Positions 43,407 to 52,146 of a stretch of DNA of 64,000 bases are shown here, in pieces. Origin of the DNA: Anaerobacterium chartisolvens (GTDB taxonomy: Bacteria > Bacillota > Clostridia > Acetivibrionales > DSM-27016). The position numbers and the translations under genes were made by a program. The notes below the pieces were generated by a model that ran no database searches, was not told the DNA's origin, and saw only the letters and a program-made list of their open reading frames with translations. The stretch covers positions 77,974 through 141,973 of the forward strand of contig NZ_QPJT01000002.1 of the NCBI RefSeq assembly GCF_003337415.1, given 5' to 3'. The stretch's first letter is position 1, and each line of letters starts with the position of its first letter.

Positions 43407-43721
43407 ATGAGCACTGAAAAAATGAGCCGTGATAAGGCAAAAAGGCCCAAACAGGTTGCCGCCTTAAAATATGTCCCCGAAGAGGATCAATCGCCCAGGA
43501 TTGTGGCTCTGGGCAGTGGAGAAATAGCCGAGAGGATACTGGAAAAGGCAAAAGAAAATAATGTCCCTGTCTATGAGAATGCCGGGCTTGCGGAGACGCT
43601 TAACACCTTAAGCTTAGGTGACGAGATACCTGCGGAGCTGTATGAGGTCATCGCGGAAATACTTGTGTTCGTAAGCACAATAGACAGAGGGTACGGAGAT
43701 AAATATGGAAAGTATAAATAG
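43407..43721 (+). CDS. FlhB C-domain-like protein (YlqH)
   Basis: A 104-residue soluble protein equivalent to the cytoplasmic C-terminal domain of the flagellar export switch FlhB: KQVAALKYVPEEDQSPRIVA, ILEKAKENNVPVYENAGLAE and LYEVIAEILVFV match. The autocleavage Asn-Pro-Thr-His motif of true FlhB lies in the part that is not conserved here. Its Bacillus relative is ylqH. A partnership with the preceding FliK-like protein is suggested by adjacency. The end overlaps yraN by 17 bp. Confidence 0.85.
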   Translation: MSTEKMSRDKAKRPKQVAALKYVPEEDQSPRIVALGSGEIAERILEKAKENNVPVYENAGLAETLNTLSLGDEIPAELYEVIAEILVFVSTIDRGYGDKYGKYK

Positions 43722-44067
43722 GTGCGGCCTTGGCAGGATGGGGGAGGAAATAGCCGCCGATTACCTCGGCAGGAATAACTACAGTATACTTGACAGAAAC
43801 TACAGGGCAGGCAAGCTGGGTGAGCTGGACATAATAGCGAGGGAGTCGGGCTACATTTGCTTTATAGAGGTTAAGACGAGAAGAAACACTCTTTTCGGAA
43901 TGCCATCCGAGGCTGTCGGTTTTAAAAAGAGGAATAACATAAGAAGACTTGCATATGTATATTTGAAGAGTCATAATCTTATGGACTGTGATGTGAGGTT
44001 TGATGTTGTAGAGGTATTAATTCAAGCCTCGGGTAACAGCATAAATATTATAAAAAACGCATTCTGA
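43705..44067 (+). CDS. UPF0102 (YraN) family protein
   Basis: A 120-residue protein with the restriction-endonuclease-like core of the YraN family: GRMGEEIAADYL, ILDRNYRAGKLGELDIIARE and ICFIEVKTRRNTLFG, including the acidic E-x-D...E-x-K residues of nuclease folds. Its cellular role is not established; a nuclease activity in DNA processing is suspected. It usually lies next to rnhB, as here. Confidence 0.92.
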   Translation: MESINRCGLGRMGEEIAADYLGRNNYSILDRNYRAGKLGELDIIARESGYICFIEVKTRRNTLFGMPSEAVGFKKRNNIRRLAYVYLKSHNLMDCDVRFDVVEVLIQASGNSINIIKNAF

Positions 44068-44083
44068 CGGGGGCAAGGCCGGT

Positions 44084-45022
44084 ATGATATTTGTGGATGC
44101 ACACTGTGACACCGTAACAAGAATAATGGATACGGGCGAGGAGCTTTTTAAAAACACATGCCATATTGATATTGAAAGAATGTCTTGGTACGCCAAACAC
44201 CTGCAATTCTTTGCCGCCTTTGTGTCGCCTGAATTCGGGCAGGCCTACGCAATGAGAAGGGCTGTTCAAATTATAGACAAATACTATGAGCAAATTAATA
44301 TAAATAAGAGCTATATAACCCCATGCTTGAATTATGGGGATATTGAGGCTGCGTTTGCACAAGGCAAGGCCGCCGCGCTGCTTTCGATAGAGGGAGGAGA
44401 CGCGCTGCAGGGTGAGCTGTCGGCCCTGAGAATGTTTTACAGGCTTGGGGTGAGAAGCATATGCCTTACCTGGAACCACAGGAATGAGATTGCCGACGGG
44501 GTGGCTGACGAGGACTCGGGTGGAGGGCTTACGCCCTTCGGAAGAAGAGTAGTCGGCGAAATGAACAGCTTGGGTATGCTGGTAGATTTGTCTCACATAT
44601 CTGAAAAGGGATTCTGGGATGTGATGGATATAACGCAGTCTCCCGTTATAGTATCCCACTCCAATGCAAGGGGGATATGCCGGCACAGGCGAAACCTCCG
44701 GGATGATCAGATTTTAGAGGTGAAGCGTAACGGAGGGGTTATGGGTATAAACCTTTATCCCGTATTTCTCAATGATTCCGGCAGTGCAGGTATGGCTGAC
44801 ATAATAAGACATATAGAGCATATTGCATCACTGGCGGGAGAGGACAGCATAGGAATAGGCGCGGACTTTGACGGCATAGAGCTTGTGCCGGACGGGATAG
44901 ACGGGATACAGGATATGATAAAAGTATTTAACGAGCTTGCCCGCTTAAATTACACGCAGCAAAGCATAGAAAAGCTTGCAGGAGCCAACTTCATGAGGGT
45001 GATACAGCAGGTTTTAGGGTAA
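44084..45022 (+). CDS. Membrane dipeptidase-family (M19) peptidase
   Basis: A 312-residue zinc dipeptidase of the renal dipeptidase family. Metal ligands are seen in FVDAHCDTVTR (His7, Asp9), LSIEGGDAL (Glu), LVDLSHIS and VIVSHSNARGICRHRRN (His); the end has IGIGADFDGIELVPDG. No signal peptide or anchor is visible, so it is probably cytoplasmic, acting on dipeptides (often with a D-residue). It lies 16 bp after yraN. Confidence 0.93.
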   Translation: MIFVDAHCDTVTRIMDTGEELFKNTCHIDIERMSWYAKHLQFFAAFVSPEFGQAYAMRRAVQIIDKYYEQININKSYITPCLNYGDIEAAFAQGKAAALLSIEGGDALQGELSALRMFYRLGVRSICLTWNHRNEIADGVADEDSGGGLTPFGRRVVGEMNSLGMLVDLSHISEKGFWDVMDITQSPVIVSHSNARGICRHRRNLRDDQILEVKRNGGVMGINLYPVFLNDSGSAGMADIIRHIEHIASLAGEDSIGIGADFDGIELVPDGIDGIQDMIKVFNELARLNYTQQSIEKLAGANFMRVIQQVLG

Positions 45023-45155
45023 AGGAAATAGGTTCCCCTCTTTTTTCTTCTGCCTCCGATATGGATTATTATACACTATGATTCAATTGAATTAGTTTGT
45101 CCCATAATGTATAATAATTCAAATTAAACTAATAATATGGAGGTATATAAGACTT

Positions 45156-45945
45156 ATGAATGATTCTAGGCTGGCCAATGAGGTCCTTTTATCCTGGCAA
45201 AGATGCATGGCTAAAAATCTCTCCACCGAAAATATCCCAAAGGATATGAAACAACGTACAGAAAGCCTTGATGCAAAAAACCAAGCATTGGTGTCGGTGT
45301 TTGAGAGAGTAACCGATGACATTAAAAACTGTTTTAAGAATCAAAAAATTTTTCGCACTGCTTGATTCTACCGGGGTTGTACTAAGAAAAAAAGGAAGCA
45401 AGAGGCTTTTAGAGTACTCGGACAGCTCATCTATCCATATAGGAGTATGTCTTGACGAGTCTGCTTCCGGCACCAATTCCATAGCACTGGCAATGAGGCT
45501 TAAAAGCAGTATTTACACCCTTCCGCACCAGCACTATTGCCTTTTCTTAAAGAAATGGCATATATTCTCGGAGCTTCTGATAATTGATAAAAATACCGAG
45601 GGATATCTTTCTTTGTTCTCTACAGAGCATTTAACAAATGAATTTATTTTAATAACAAAATTACTTGCCTATAAAATTTCAAATGAAACTAAAAATATGA
45701 AAAAAAACTATGCCATTGCAATTAACGGCGGCATTGGTCTTACCCCCAGACAGCTCGGTGTTTTAAAAATGATTGCAAGAGGTGATACAGATATGCTGGT
45801 TGCATTAAAAATGGGGATAAATGTTGGAACTATCAGATATCACAAAACCAATATATTCAGAAAATTAAAAGTGGAAAGTGCCTTACAGGCAGTGGTTACA
45901 GCACTTAAGCTCAGACTTATATCCTTAAATGATATTGATGCTTAG
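45156..45945 (+). pseudogene. Frame-broken AcoR-like sensor with LuxR-type helix-turn-helix
   Basis: Two frames make one product. The first (45156-45365) has SRLANEVLLSWQRCMAKNLS, typical of the start of AcoR/DhaR-like sensory regulators. The second (open 45316-45945) continues with FFALLDSTGVVLRKKGSKRL, LDESASGTNSIALAMRLKS (a GAF-like domain) and a C-terminal LuxR-type helix-turn-helix LTPRQLGVLKMIARG...VGTIRYHKTNIFRKL. The switch falls at a run of six A then five T near 45345-45356 and needs a +1 shift. It is either a recent 1-bp insertion, a phase-variable tract, or a sequencing error. The second frame could start alone at ATG 45316 but has no clear binding site. Confidence 0.65.
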
Positions 45946-45968
45946 AATAAGAATATATTTGAATATAA

Positions 45969-46014
45969 AATAACAGGCATACTGGAGCATGATCCAGTAT
46001 GCCTGTTATTTTAT
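45969..46014 (+). terminator. Strong terminator after the broken regulator
   Basis: AATAACAGGCATACTGGA (45969-45986) pairs perfectly with TCCAGTATGCCTGTTATT (45993-46010) around GCATGA, followed by TTAT. Confidence 0.92.
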
Positions 46015-46133
46015 ATTAACTGTACATTAATGCAGTAGATGTTTAAATTCTCTTACATTATACTTATAAACAACATAATAATTCAAATATTTACAAATAA
46101 AAGTATAAAAAATAAGAGGATGTTGATGCTTAA

Positions 46134-47069
46134 ATGAACAAGGAAAATGTTTTATATAGAGATCGTAAGGATAGCAAGGAGGGGGTTCATCCCACCATAC
46201 CCGACAGCCTTGTATGCTTTGTACAATTGCTGCGTCCCCGCCAGTGGTCAAAAAACATATTTGTATTTTCGGGGCTGTTATTTTATAACGGAGCTTTCAG
46301 CCTCAGTGCGGTAATGAAATCAATTTTTGCCTTTGTGATGTTCTGCGGTATTTCGAGCTGTGTCTACATCATAAACGACATTGTGGATGCTAAAAGGGAC
46401 ATGCTGCACCCTGTCAAAAGAAACAGACCCATTCCAAAAGGGAAAATAAGTGTAAAGAATGCTGTTATACTTGTGTTTATATTAAGCACCTCGGTTATTT
46501 TGCCGTCCTTTGGGTTTAACAGCAAGCTGGGCGCAATTATTATTGCCTATTTTATTTTAAACTTGTTATATTCGTTTAAGCTAAAAGAGCTTTTTCTCGT
46601 GGATTTAATAATAATTTCAACAGGCTTTGTTCTAAGATACATTTCGGGAGTAGCAGTACTAAACGCAAATATATATGTATGGTTTTTATTAAGCGTAGCC
46701 TTTCTGACATTTTTTCTGGGACTGAATAAGAGGAAAAAAGAGATGCTTTCTATGCAGGATTGCCCGCATAAGCACAGGAAGGCCTTGGGTGAATACTCCA
46801 TTGAGTTTATAGATGCCGCTATACCTATGATAATGGCATGTACTGTGGTCTCGTATATACTCCATATATGGCATGAAATGAGTGCCCAATATATGCTCAT
46901 TACTGTCCCTGTTGTCATGTACGGTATATTGAGATATGAGCAGCTTACAGTGAAAAAGAATTATGGTGAAAGCCCTGAGTTGGTATTGCTTAAGGACAAG
47001 GGCATTATTTTTACGGTGTTGTTATGGGGATTAATATACTTTTTATACAGTATAGCTCTCAAAGTGTAA
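46134..47069 (+). CDS. UbiA-family prenyltransferase (polyprenyl-phosphate phosphoribosyltransferase type)
   Basis: A 311-residue protein with about eight membrane helices. The first Asp-rich motif NDIVDAKRDMLHPVKRNRPI and the opening LRPRQWSKNIFVF match the subgroup that includes decaprenyl-phosphate phosphoribosyltransferase (Rv3806c), and the second motif region is DLIIISTGFVLRYISG. It may attach 5-phosphoribose to a polyprenyl phosphate as the first lipid-linked step of the surface-glycan cluster that follows (inference). The next gene is separated by hairpin copy D. Confidence 0.82.
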   Translation: MNKENVLYRDRKDSKEGVHPTIPDSLVCFVQLLRPRQWSKNIFVFSGLLFYNGAFSLSAVMKSIFAFVMFCGISSCVYIINDIVDAKRDMLHPVKRNRPIPKGKISVKNAVILVFILSTSVILPSFGFNSKLGAIIIAYFILNLLYSFKLKELFLVDLIIISTGFVLRYISGVAVLNANIYVWFLLSVAFLTFFLGLNKRKKEMLSMQDCPHKHRKALGEYSIEFIDAAIPMIMACTVVSYILHIWHEMSAQYMLITVPVVMYGILRYEQLTVKKNYGESPELVLLKDKGIIFTVLLWGLIYFLYSIALKV

Positions 47070-47079
47070 AGGCATATGC

Positions 47080-47301
47080 ATATAGGATGCGATAAAGATT
47101 TTACAAACATGGAGGATATAATTGCTTACAGAAATTTTTAATAGCAACGTAAGACTCTAAGAGTCTTCAAGACGCCTTGCGGGGAAATGTCTCACGGGTA
47201 TGTCATCAGGCGCTTTTCTTAGATGTATTCCTTACGGGTCAAAAAAATTTCTTCCAGCAAGTTATATCCTCCATGTAAAATCTTTATCGCTACACATACA
47301 G
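47080..47301 (+). repeat. Palindromic hairpin element, copy D (long with extra hairpin, 222 bp)
   Basis: Arms carry the G:C pair (GATGCGATAAAG / CTTTATCGCTAC). After the shared TAGCAACG an extra palindrome AAGACTC, TA, GAGTCTT is inserted (about 47151-47168). The inner stem and loop GCGGGGAAATGTCTCACGGG are as in copy B. It lies between the UbiA-type and flippase genes. Confidence 0.9.
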
Positions 47302-47325
47302 CAAAAGAAAGGTACGGGCGGGTTT

Positions 47326-48639
47326 ATGGGTATGACACAGCAGCTTGTGAAAAGCATCAGTCAAAGGGTTGTAATTTTAATAAGCGACGGAAATATCAAA
47401 AAATTCTTCAGCAGCCTTGGAGTTGTATTTATTTTCAGGTTCACAACCGCGGCCTTAAACATGGTAAGCATTGCGTTGACGGTGCGATATATAGGTGTGG
47501 CGGCTATGGGAGATATTACAATGGTTCAGAATGCGGGATATTTACTTGTTATCCCTATTGTATCGGGCATAAACTACTCTATAATAAAATATCTTCCTCA
47601 GTGCGGCATTAAGGAAAGAAATGAGTTTATAGTCTCTGCCTTTTTAGCTAACATATCTGTCACAGCGCTTTTAGTGCTTGCCTATATCTCAGCGTCGGAA
47701 CTGTTTTGTAAAATAACCGGCTTTTCAACCGATAAGTGGGTGCTGAGCATTATATTCGCGGCAGCGTTAAACTTCTCAATGGTAATGGAGTCGGTGCTTA
47801 GATCTCAAAAAATGTTCTTTCGACTAAGCTGCCTGAAAATGGTGGGGTCTTTGTTCTTCTTTGCTATTGTGCTGGTATGCGGCTTCATAATGAAAAGCTT
47901 TTATTACTTTGTCATTGCAATGATAATAAACCAGTGTGTGTTTGCAATATTGGCATTTAGAGATATAAAAATAGAGAGAATGGGCTTTTCTATGAAAGCA
48001 GTCAGGCTTATTTACAGCTATGGCGCAATAAACATGGTTAGCTGGATTTTATCGTATGCTTTATTTTCCACCGACATTTTTATTGTCGGCCATTACTGCT
48101 CAGCATATGACGTTGGCCTTTACTCACTTTACCATACTAATGTGAGGAACTTTTTTAACATAATGTTCCATGAGGTTTTTGCTGTGGTGTTCCTTCCCAC
48201 TATTGCGGAAATTGACAAAATGAAGGTATATAGAAAAATTATAGGTCTTATTCCCTTGCTGCTTCCTTTTTCGGTGCTTGCCAACGCAGCCTTCAGCATT
48301 GTTATGTATTTCATGTATGGAGGCACATATGAATTCAATTGGCTATATATAGGAATAGTTTCGATAAGCACAGGATTTCATTCAATTTACTGGATGCTGA
48401 ATTCTGCATTTACAGTAGAGGGAAAAAGGGGTGCGGTGCTTTGCCTGTGGGTTGTGGGCGTGCCACTGCCGCTACTGCTGGCGGCTACTGTCTGGATTAC
48501 AAAAAGCTTCGGCATAACGGGAGCTATGGTATCGTCACTTATAGCTCAGTTGGTGCTTATAGGTATGTTCATTCTGACAATAAAACGACTGTACTTAAAA
48601 TATAATATCAGCGCCATGAGTCCTATTGTAAAAGGATAA
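47326..48639 (+). CDS. Wzx-like polysaccharide flippase
   Basis: A 437-residue polytopic membrane protein of the MVF/MATE-type exporter superfamily, with about 12 hydrophobic helices. The N-terminal FRFTTAALNMVSIALTVRYI and the paired repeat SYGAINMVSWILSYALFSTD are typical of O-antigen/teichoic-acid flippases. It probably moves the lipid-linked product of this cluster across the membrane. The frame is open back into repeat copy D (47200), but ATG 47326 starts the family-like part; ATG 47332 is an alternative. Confidence 0.85.
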   Translation: MGMTQQLVKSISQRVVILISDGNIKKFFSSLGVVFIFRFTTAALNMVSIALTVRYIGVAAMGDITMVQNAGYLLVIPIVSGINYSIIKYLPQCGIKERNEFIVSAFLANISVTALLVLAYISASELFCKITGFSTDKWVLSIIFAAALNFSMVMESVLRSQKMFFRLSCLKMVGSLFFFAIVLVCGFIMKSFYYFVIAMIINQCVFAILAFRDIKIERMGFSMKAVRLIYSYGAINMVSWILSYALFSTDIFIVGHYCSAYDVGLYSLYHTNVRNFFNIMFHEVFAVVFLPTIAEIDKMKVYRKIIGLIPLLLPFSVLANAAFSIVMYFMYGGTYEFNWLYIGIVSISTGFHSIYWMLNSAFTVEGKRGAVLCLWVVGVPLPLLLAATVWITKSFGITGAMVSSLIAQLVLIGMFILTIKRLYLKYNISAMSPIVKG

Positions 48640-48700
48640 TGCAATAATATAATTTTTTTGGCAAAAGGGTTCGTTTAAAATATGTGAGCGGGGTGAAGGG

Positions 48701-49750
48701 ATGAAGAAAAAGGTACTAATAACGGGAAGCAGCGGGGTTCTGGGGAAAAATTTAGTTGAGTATCTCGAGGCCGGGTACAGTGATTTATATGAGCTTGTGC
48801 TTTTTGACATAGCGCAGGATATGAGGCTGTATTCCCGCTTTAAGGCTTATAGCGGAGATATAAGGAACAGGGGAGAGGTTAACAGGATTATTAAGGGAAT
48901 TGATATTGTGGTTCATTGTGCTTCAGCCTCCCCTTCGTATCAGGAAAAGGAGATATATGACATAATAATCAACGGTACGGCAAATTTGCTGGAATGTGCA
49001 TTTAGCCGCGGAAATGTTGAAAGGTTTATTTACATATCCTCCACGTCGGTATACGGAGTTCCGGAAAAGGTTCCCGTTTATGAGAGCGATGAGGTTAAGC
49101 CTTATGACGCTTATAACAAGGGTAAGATAGAGGCTGAAAAGATATGCGGCCAGTGGAGAAAGAGGGGAAAATGCGTCAGCATATTAAGGCCCAGATCCTT
49201 TATAGGGCCGCAAAGACTGGGAACCTTCGGGATTTTATACGAATGGGCCAGTGAAGGAAGGGGCTTCCCTATGCTGGGGTCGGGGAATAACAAGTATCAG
49301 CTGCTTGCGGTGGAGGATCTCTGCCAGGCCATTTACCTTGCCATGTCGGCGGAGCGGGAAAAGGCCAATGACCTGTTTAACATAGGCGCCGCGGAGTTTT
49401 CCACTATTAAGGAGGACTATCAGGCGGTATTGGATGAAGCCGGATATAAAAGGAAAATTATTTGCCTTCCAGCTCTGCCTATGCTGGCCGCTCTTAATAT
49501 TCTGGAAAAATTAAAGCTTTCTCCCTTTTATAAAAGGCTCTATATGAAATTAAACAGAGATTATTATGTTTCCATTGATAAAGCCAGAGAGAAATTAGGA
49601 TACTCTCCTTTGTATTCTAATCGTGAGGCTTTAATAAGAAATTATCACTGGTATTTAGAAAATGCGGGTAAAAGGGATTATAAAGCAGGAGCCGGAAATA
49701 ATGCTGTCTGGAACAGGGGAATTGTAAAGTATGCAAAATATTTTTTCTAA
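48701..49750 (+). CDS. NAD-dependent epimerase/dehydratase (extended SDR)
   Basis: A 349-residue nucleotide-sugar-type short-chain dehydrogenase. The cofactor loop is GSSGVLG (9-15), then CASASPSYQEKE, the catalytic SSTSVYG and the YxxxK pair in YDAYNKGKIEAE. The substrate is probably a nucleotide- or lipid-linked sugar of the surface-glycan pathway (inference). GGGGTGAAGGG lies upstream of ATG 48701. A terminator follows. Confidence 0.88.
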   Translation: MKKKVLITGSSGVLGKNLVEYLEAGYSDLYELVLFDIAQDMRLYSRFKAYSGDIRNRGEVNRIIKGIDIVVHCASASPSYQEKEIYDIIINGTANLLECAFSRGNVERFIYISSTSVYGVPEKVPVYESDEVKPYDAYNKGKIEAEKICGQWRKRGKCVSILRPRSFIGPQRLGTFGILYEWASEGRGFPMLGSGNNKYQLLAVEDLCQAIYLAMSAEREKANDLFNIGAAEFSTIKEDYQAVLDEAGYKRKIICLPALPMLAALNILEKLKLSPFYKRLYMKLNRDYYVSIDKAREKLGYSPLYSNREALIRNYHWYLENAGKRDYKAGAGNNAVWNRGIVKYAKYFF

Positions 49751-49790
49751 ATACGCTATATGGTTTAGGCTTTTGCATATCCGATAACGG

Positions 49791-49836
49791 AGGATGTAAA
49801 ATAATATCCTCCGGATATTATTTTACATCCTTTTTA
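49791..49836 (+). terminator. Terminator after the epimerase gene
   Basis: GGATGTAAAATAATATCC (49792-49809) pairs with GGATATTATTTTACATCC (49813-49830), loop TCC, followed by TTTTT. Confidence 0.93.
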
Positions 49837-49879
49837 GATAGTTTGTATTCTAATTTATATAAGCTGGGAGGAGAATAAC

Positions 49880-51295
49880 ATGCTTACGGTACATAAAACA
49901 CAACAAAGACTGCTGACTATAGAGGATGCGGAGAGGCTGACTCCAAAGGAAACGCTATACCTGTTTAAAAAGCACATCAATCCCAATCTGGGAAAGCTGC
50001 TTAATATGCTGGGCTTTGCGCAATCGCCGCCGGTGCGTGCCAGAGGCACAAGGCTTTACCTTAAGGATGGAACGGAGATTCTTGATATGTCGGGGCATCT
50101 GGGTGTAATGAATATCGGGCATAACCATCCAAGGGTGCTGAAGGCCAGAAGGGAGTGGGCGGAGCAGGAGCAGCTAGAGTTTTGGAAATTTCATCCCTCA
50201 CCCTATCAGGCTGTGTTATGTAATAACCTGGCGCAGATATTTCCTGAGGACTTGGAGGTTGTGTTTTTTTGCAACAGCGGGGCAGAGGCTAACGAAGGCG
50301 CATTAAAAATGGCTGAGAAATATGGAGGGATCGGGAGAGATATTATAGTATATACCGATATTTCCTTCCATGGTAAAACCCATGCCACGTTATCGGTTTC
50401 AGGCTCGGAAAAGCACCAGAATAAGCACTTTAAGCTTCTTCCGGGATGCGTTGAGATTCCATACGGAGATGCCGAGGCATTAGAAAGGGTTATTGCCCAG
50501 AATAAAGGAAGAATGACTAAATCGAAGGTTTGTGCATTTATAGTGGAGGCGATACGCACAGAGGGAGTGGTTATACCTCCTGAGGGATATTTTCGAAGGG
50601 TAAGGGAGATATGCGACAGGTATGATGTGGTGCTGATTATGGATGAGGTTTACTCAGGGTTTGGGCGCACGGGAAAAATGTTTGCCTTTGAGCATCATGG
50701 AATAAGTCCCGATATATGCACCTTTTCAAAGGCTTTCGGAGGAGGAAAGGGCACCTTTGCCGCATACATCGCAAGGCAGGATATTTTCCAGAGGGCATAT
50801 GGGAGAATAAACGAGGCCGCTCTGCACTCATCAACCTATAATGGCTATGGGGAAGAGGTGGTATCGGCCATTGAGGCAATCAACATACTTATAGAGGAGA
50901 GGCTGGTTGAGGGGGCAGCCGAAAAAGGAGAGTACTTTTTGCAAAGGCTTAAGGAAGTACAGCAAAAGCATTCCATCGTACAGTATGTTAACGGAGTGGG
51001 GCTGCTGCTGTGCGTACGCTTTGAAAACGTAGCGTATAAGCTTGCAAAGCTGATCCCCGGCGTCCCTGAGGAGATGTTTGCAAAATTAACGACGGGGGGG
51101 ATTATAACAGAGCTGTATGAAAGACATCATATACTTATTCAAACGCCTCCGCATGACACCAATCAGTTGCTGATATCTCCCCCTCTCGTGATAAGCACGG
51201 AGGAGATAGATCGCTTTATAGAGGCTCTGGATGACGTTCTGAATATGAACCTCATAGAGATAGCTAAAAAATATATCAAAAGGTATTTCGGGTAA
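49880..51295 (+). CDS. Class III aminotransferase
   Basis: A 471-residue PLP enzyme of the acetylornithine/putrescine/4-aminobutyrate type. It shows LDMSGHLGVMNIGHNHP, VFFCNSGAEANEGALKMA, DEVYSGFGRTGKMFAFEHH and the PLP lysine in FSKAFGGGKGTFAAYI. It probably aminates a sugar or small aldehyde for the glycoconjugate (inference); the exact substrate is unknown. GGGAGGAG lies upstream of ATG 49880. Confidence 0.9.
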   Translation: MLTVHKTQQRLLTIEDAERLTPKETLYLFKKHINPNLGKLLNMLGFAQSPPVRARGTRLYLKDGTEILDMSGHLGVMNIGHNHPRVLKARREWAEQEQLEFWKFHPSPYQAVLCNNLAQIFPEDLEVVFFCNSGAEANEGALKMAEKYGGIGRDIIVYTDISFHGKTHATLSVSGSEKHQNKHFKLLPGCVEIPYGDAEALERVIAQNKGRMTKSKVCAFIVEAIRTEGVVIPPEGYFRRVREICDRYDVVLIMDEVYSGFGRTGKMFAFEHHGISPDICTFSKAFGGGKGTFAAYIARQDIFQRAYGRINEAALHSSTYNGYGEEVVSAIEAINILIEERLVEGAAEKGEYFLQRLKEVQQKHSIVQYVNGVGLLLCVRFENVAYKLAKLIPGVPEEMFAKLTTGGIITELYERHHILIQTPPHDTNQLLISPPLVISTEEIDRFIEALDDVLNMNLIEIAKKYIKRYFG

Positions 51296-51331
51296 AAGCA
51301 TTGCCGTAATTATGGACGGGGAGGGACATGG

Positions 51332-52141
51332 ATGAAAGAGGCGAGTATTGTCATTCCTACAAGGGACAAGCTGTCAAGGCTGCATTTGGTTCTAAAGGCA
51401 TTGGAGGGTCAGATCAATGATGCGGTAGAGGTTGTGATCGTTTTTGACGGGTGCAGTGATGAGGTTGTTAAAAGGTTTAATGACATAAAATTGCCGTATA
51501 AAACCATAACAGTAATACATGACAGCAATGTAGGGAGGGCAAGGGCAAGAAATTCAGGGATACTGCGGGCATGCGGAGAGATAGTGATTTTCTTGGATGA
51601 CGACAGGATTCCCTGCGCCGGCTTTGTGACAAAACACATAAACAGGCATAAAAACGGGAGATATATGGTTATAGGCGAAAGGGCGGAAATACATTATTCT
51701 GAAGAGAAGCTTTTGGAGATATGCAAGACAGGCTTTAGCCGTCAGGTGTTGGAGCAAATGAGGAAGAACTCTGTTAAAGAAAGGTACAATGTTATGAAAA
51801 AAGCGGCAAGAGCCATACTGGGGCAGGCTATTGAGCGTGTTACCTTTACCACAGGCAATTCTTCGGTGCCAAGGAATGAGCTGCTTAAGACAGGAATGTT
51901 TGATGAAAATTTTTCAGGATGGGGGGTTGAAGACGTAGACTTAGGGTACAGGCTGTCGAGAAATGGGCTGAGGGCGGTAAGGGATTATTCCATAGTGAAC
52001 TACCATTTGCTGCACCCTGTTGACACTGGGAAGCAGAAAATTGAATACTGGAGAAATTTCAGTTACTTTATGAAAAAAATTGAAGATGACAGAATGTCAA
52101 GATTTATAATGAAGGCATTAAGTATTTTTATGTACGGGTGA
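51332..52141 (+). CDS. Family 2 glycosyltransferase
   Basis: A 269-residue GT-A fold enzyme. Features: SIVIPTRDKLSRLHLVLKAL, VVIVFDGCSDE, the metal-binding IFLDDDRIP, and a C-terminal galactosyltransferase-like segment FSGWGVEDVDLGYRLSRNG. It should transfer a sugar from a nucleotide donor at the inner membrane face. GGGGAGGG lies upstream. It overlaps the radical SAM gene region, so the three downstream genes form a tight unit. Confidence 0.9.
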   Translation: MKEASIVIPTRDKLSRLHLVLKALEGQINDAVEVVIVFDGCSDEVVKRFNDIKLPYKTITVIHDSNVGRARARNSGILRACGEIVIFLDDDRIPCAGFVTKHINRHKNGRYMVIGERAEIHYSEEKLLEICKTGFSRQVLEQMRKNSVKERYNVMKKAARAILGQAIERVTFTTGNSSVPRNELLKTGMFDENFSGWGVEDVDLGYRLSRNGLRAVRDYSIVNYHLLHPVDTGKQKIEYWRNFSYFMKKIEDDRMSRFIMKALSIFMYG

Positions 52142-52146
52142 TATTT

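Noticed and set aside
45340-45360. Programmed -1 ribosomal frameshift at AAAAAATTTTT
   Set aside because: The frames require a +1 shift, and the codon phasing does not give an X XXY YYZ heptamer; mutation, phase variation or a sequencing error is more likely.
47223-47612. 129-residue frame starting in hairpin copy D
   Set aside because: It runs out of frame through the flippase gene and is explained by the repeat sequence.
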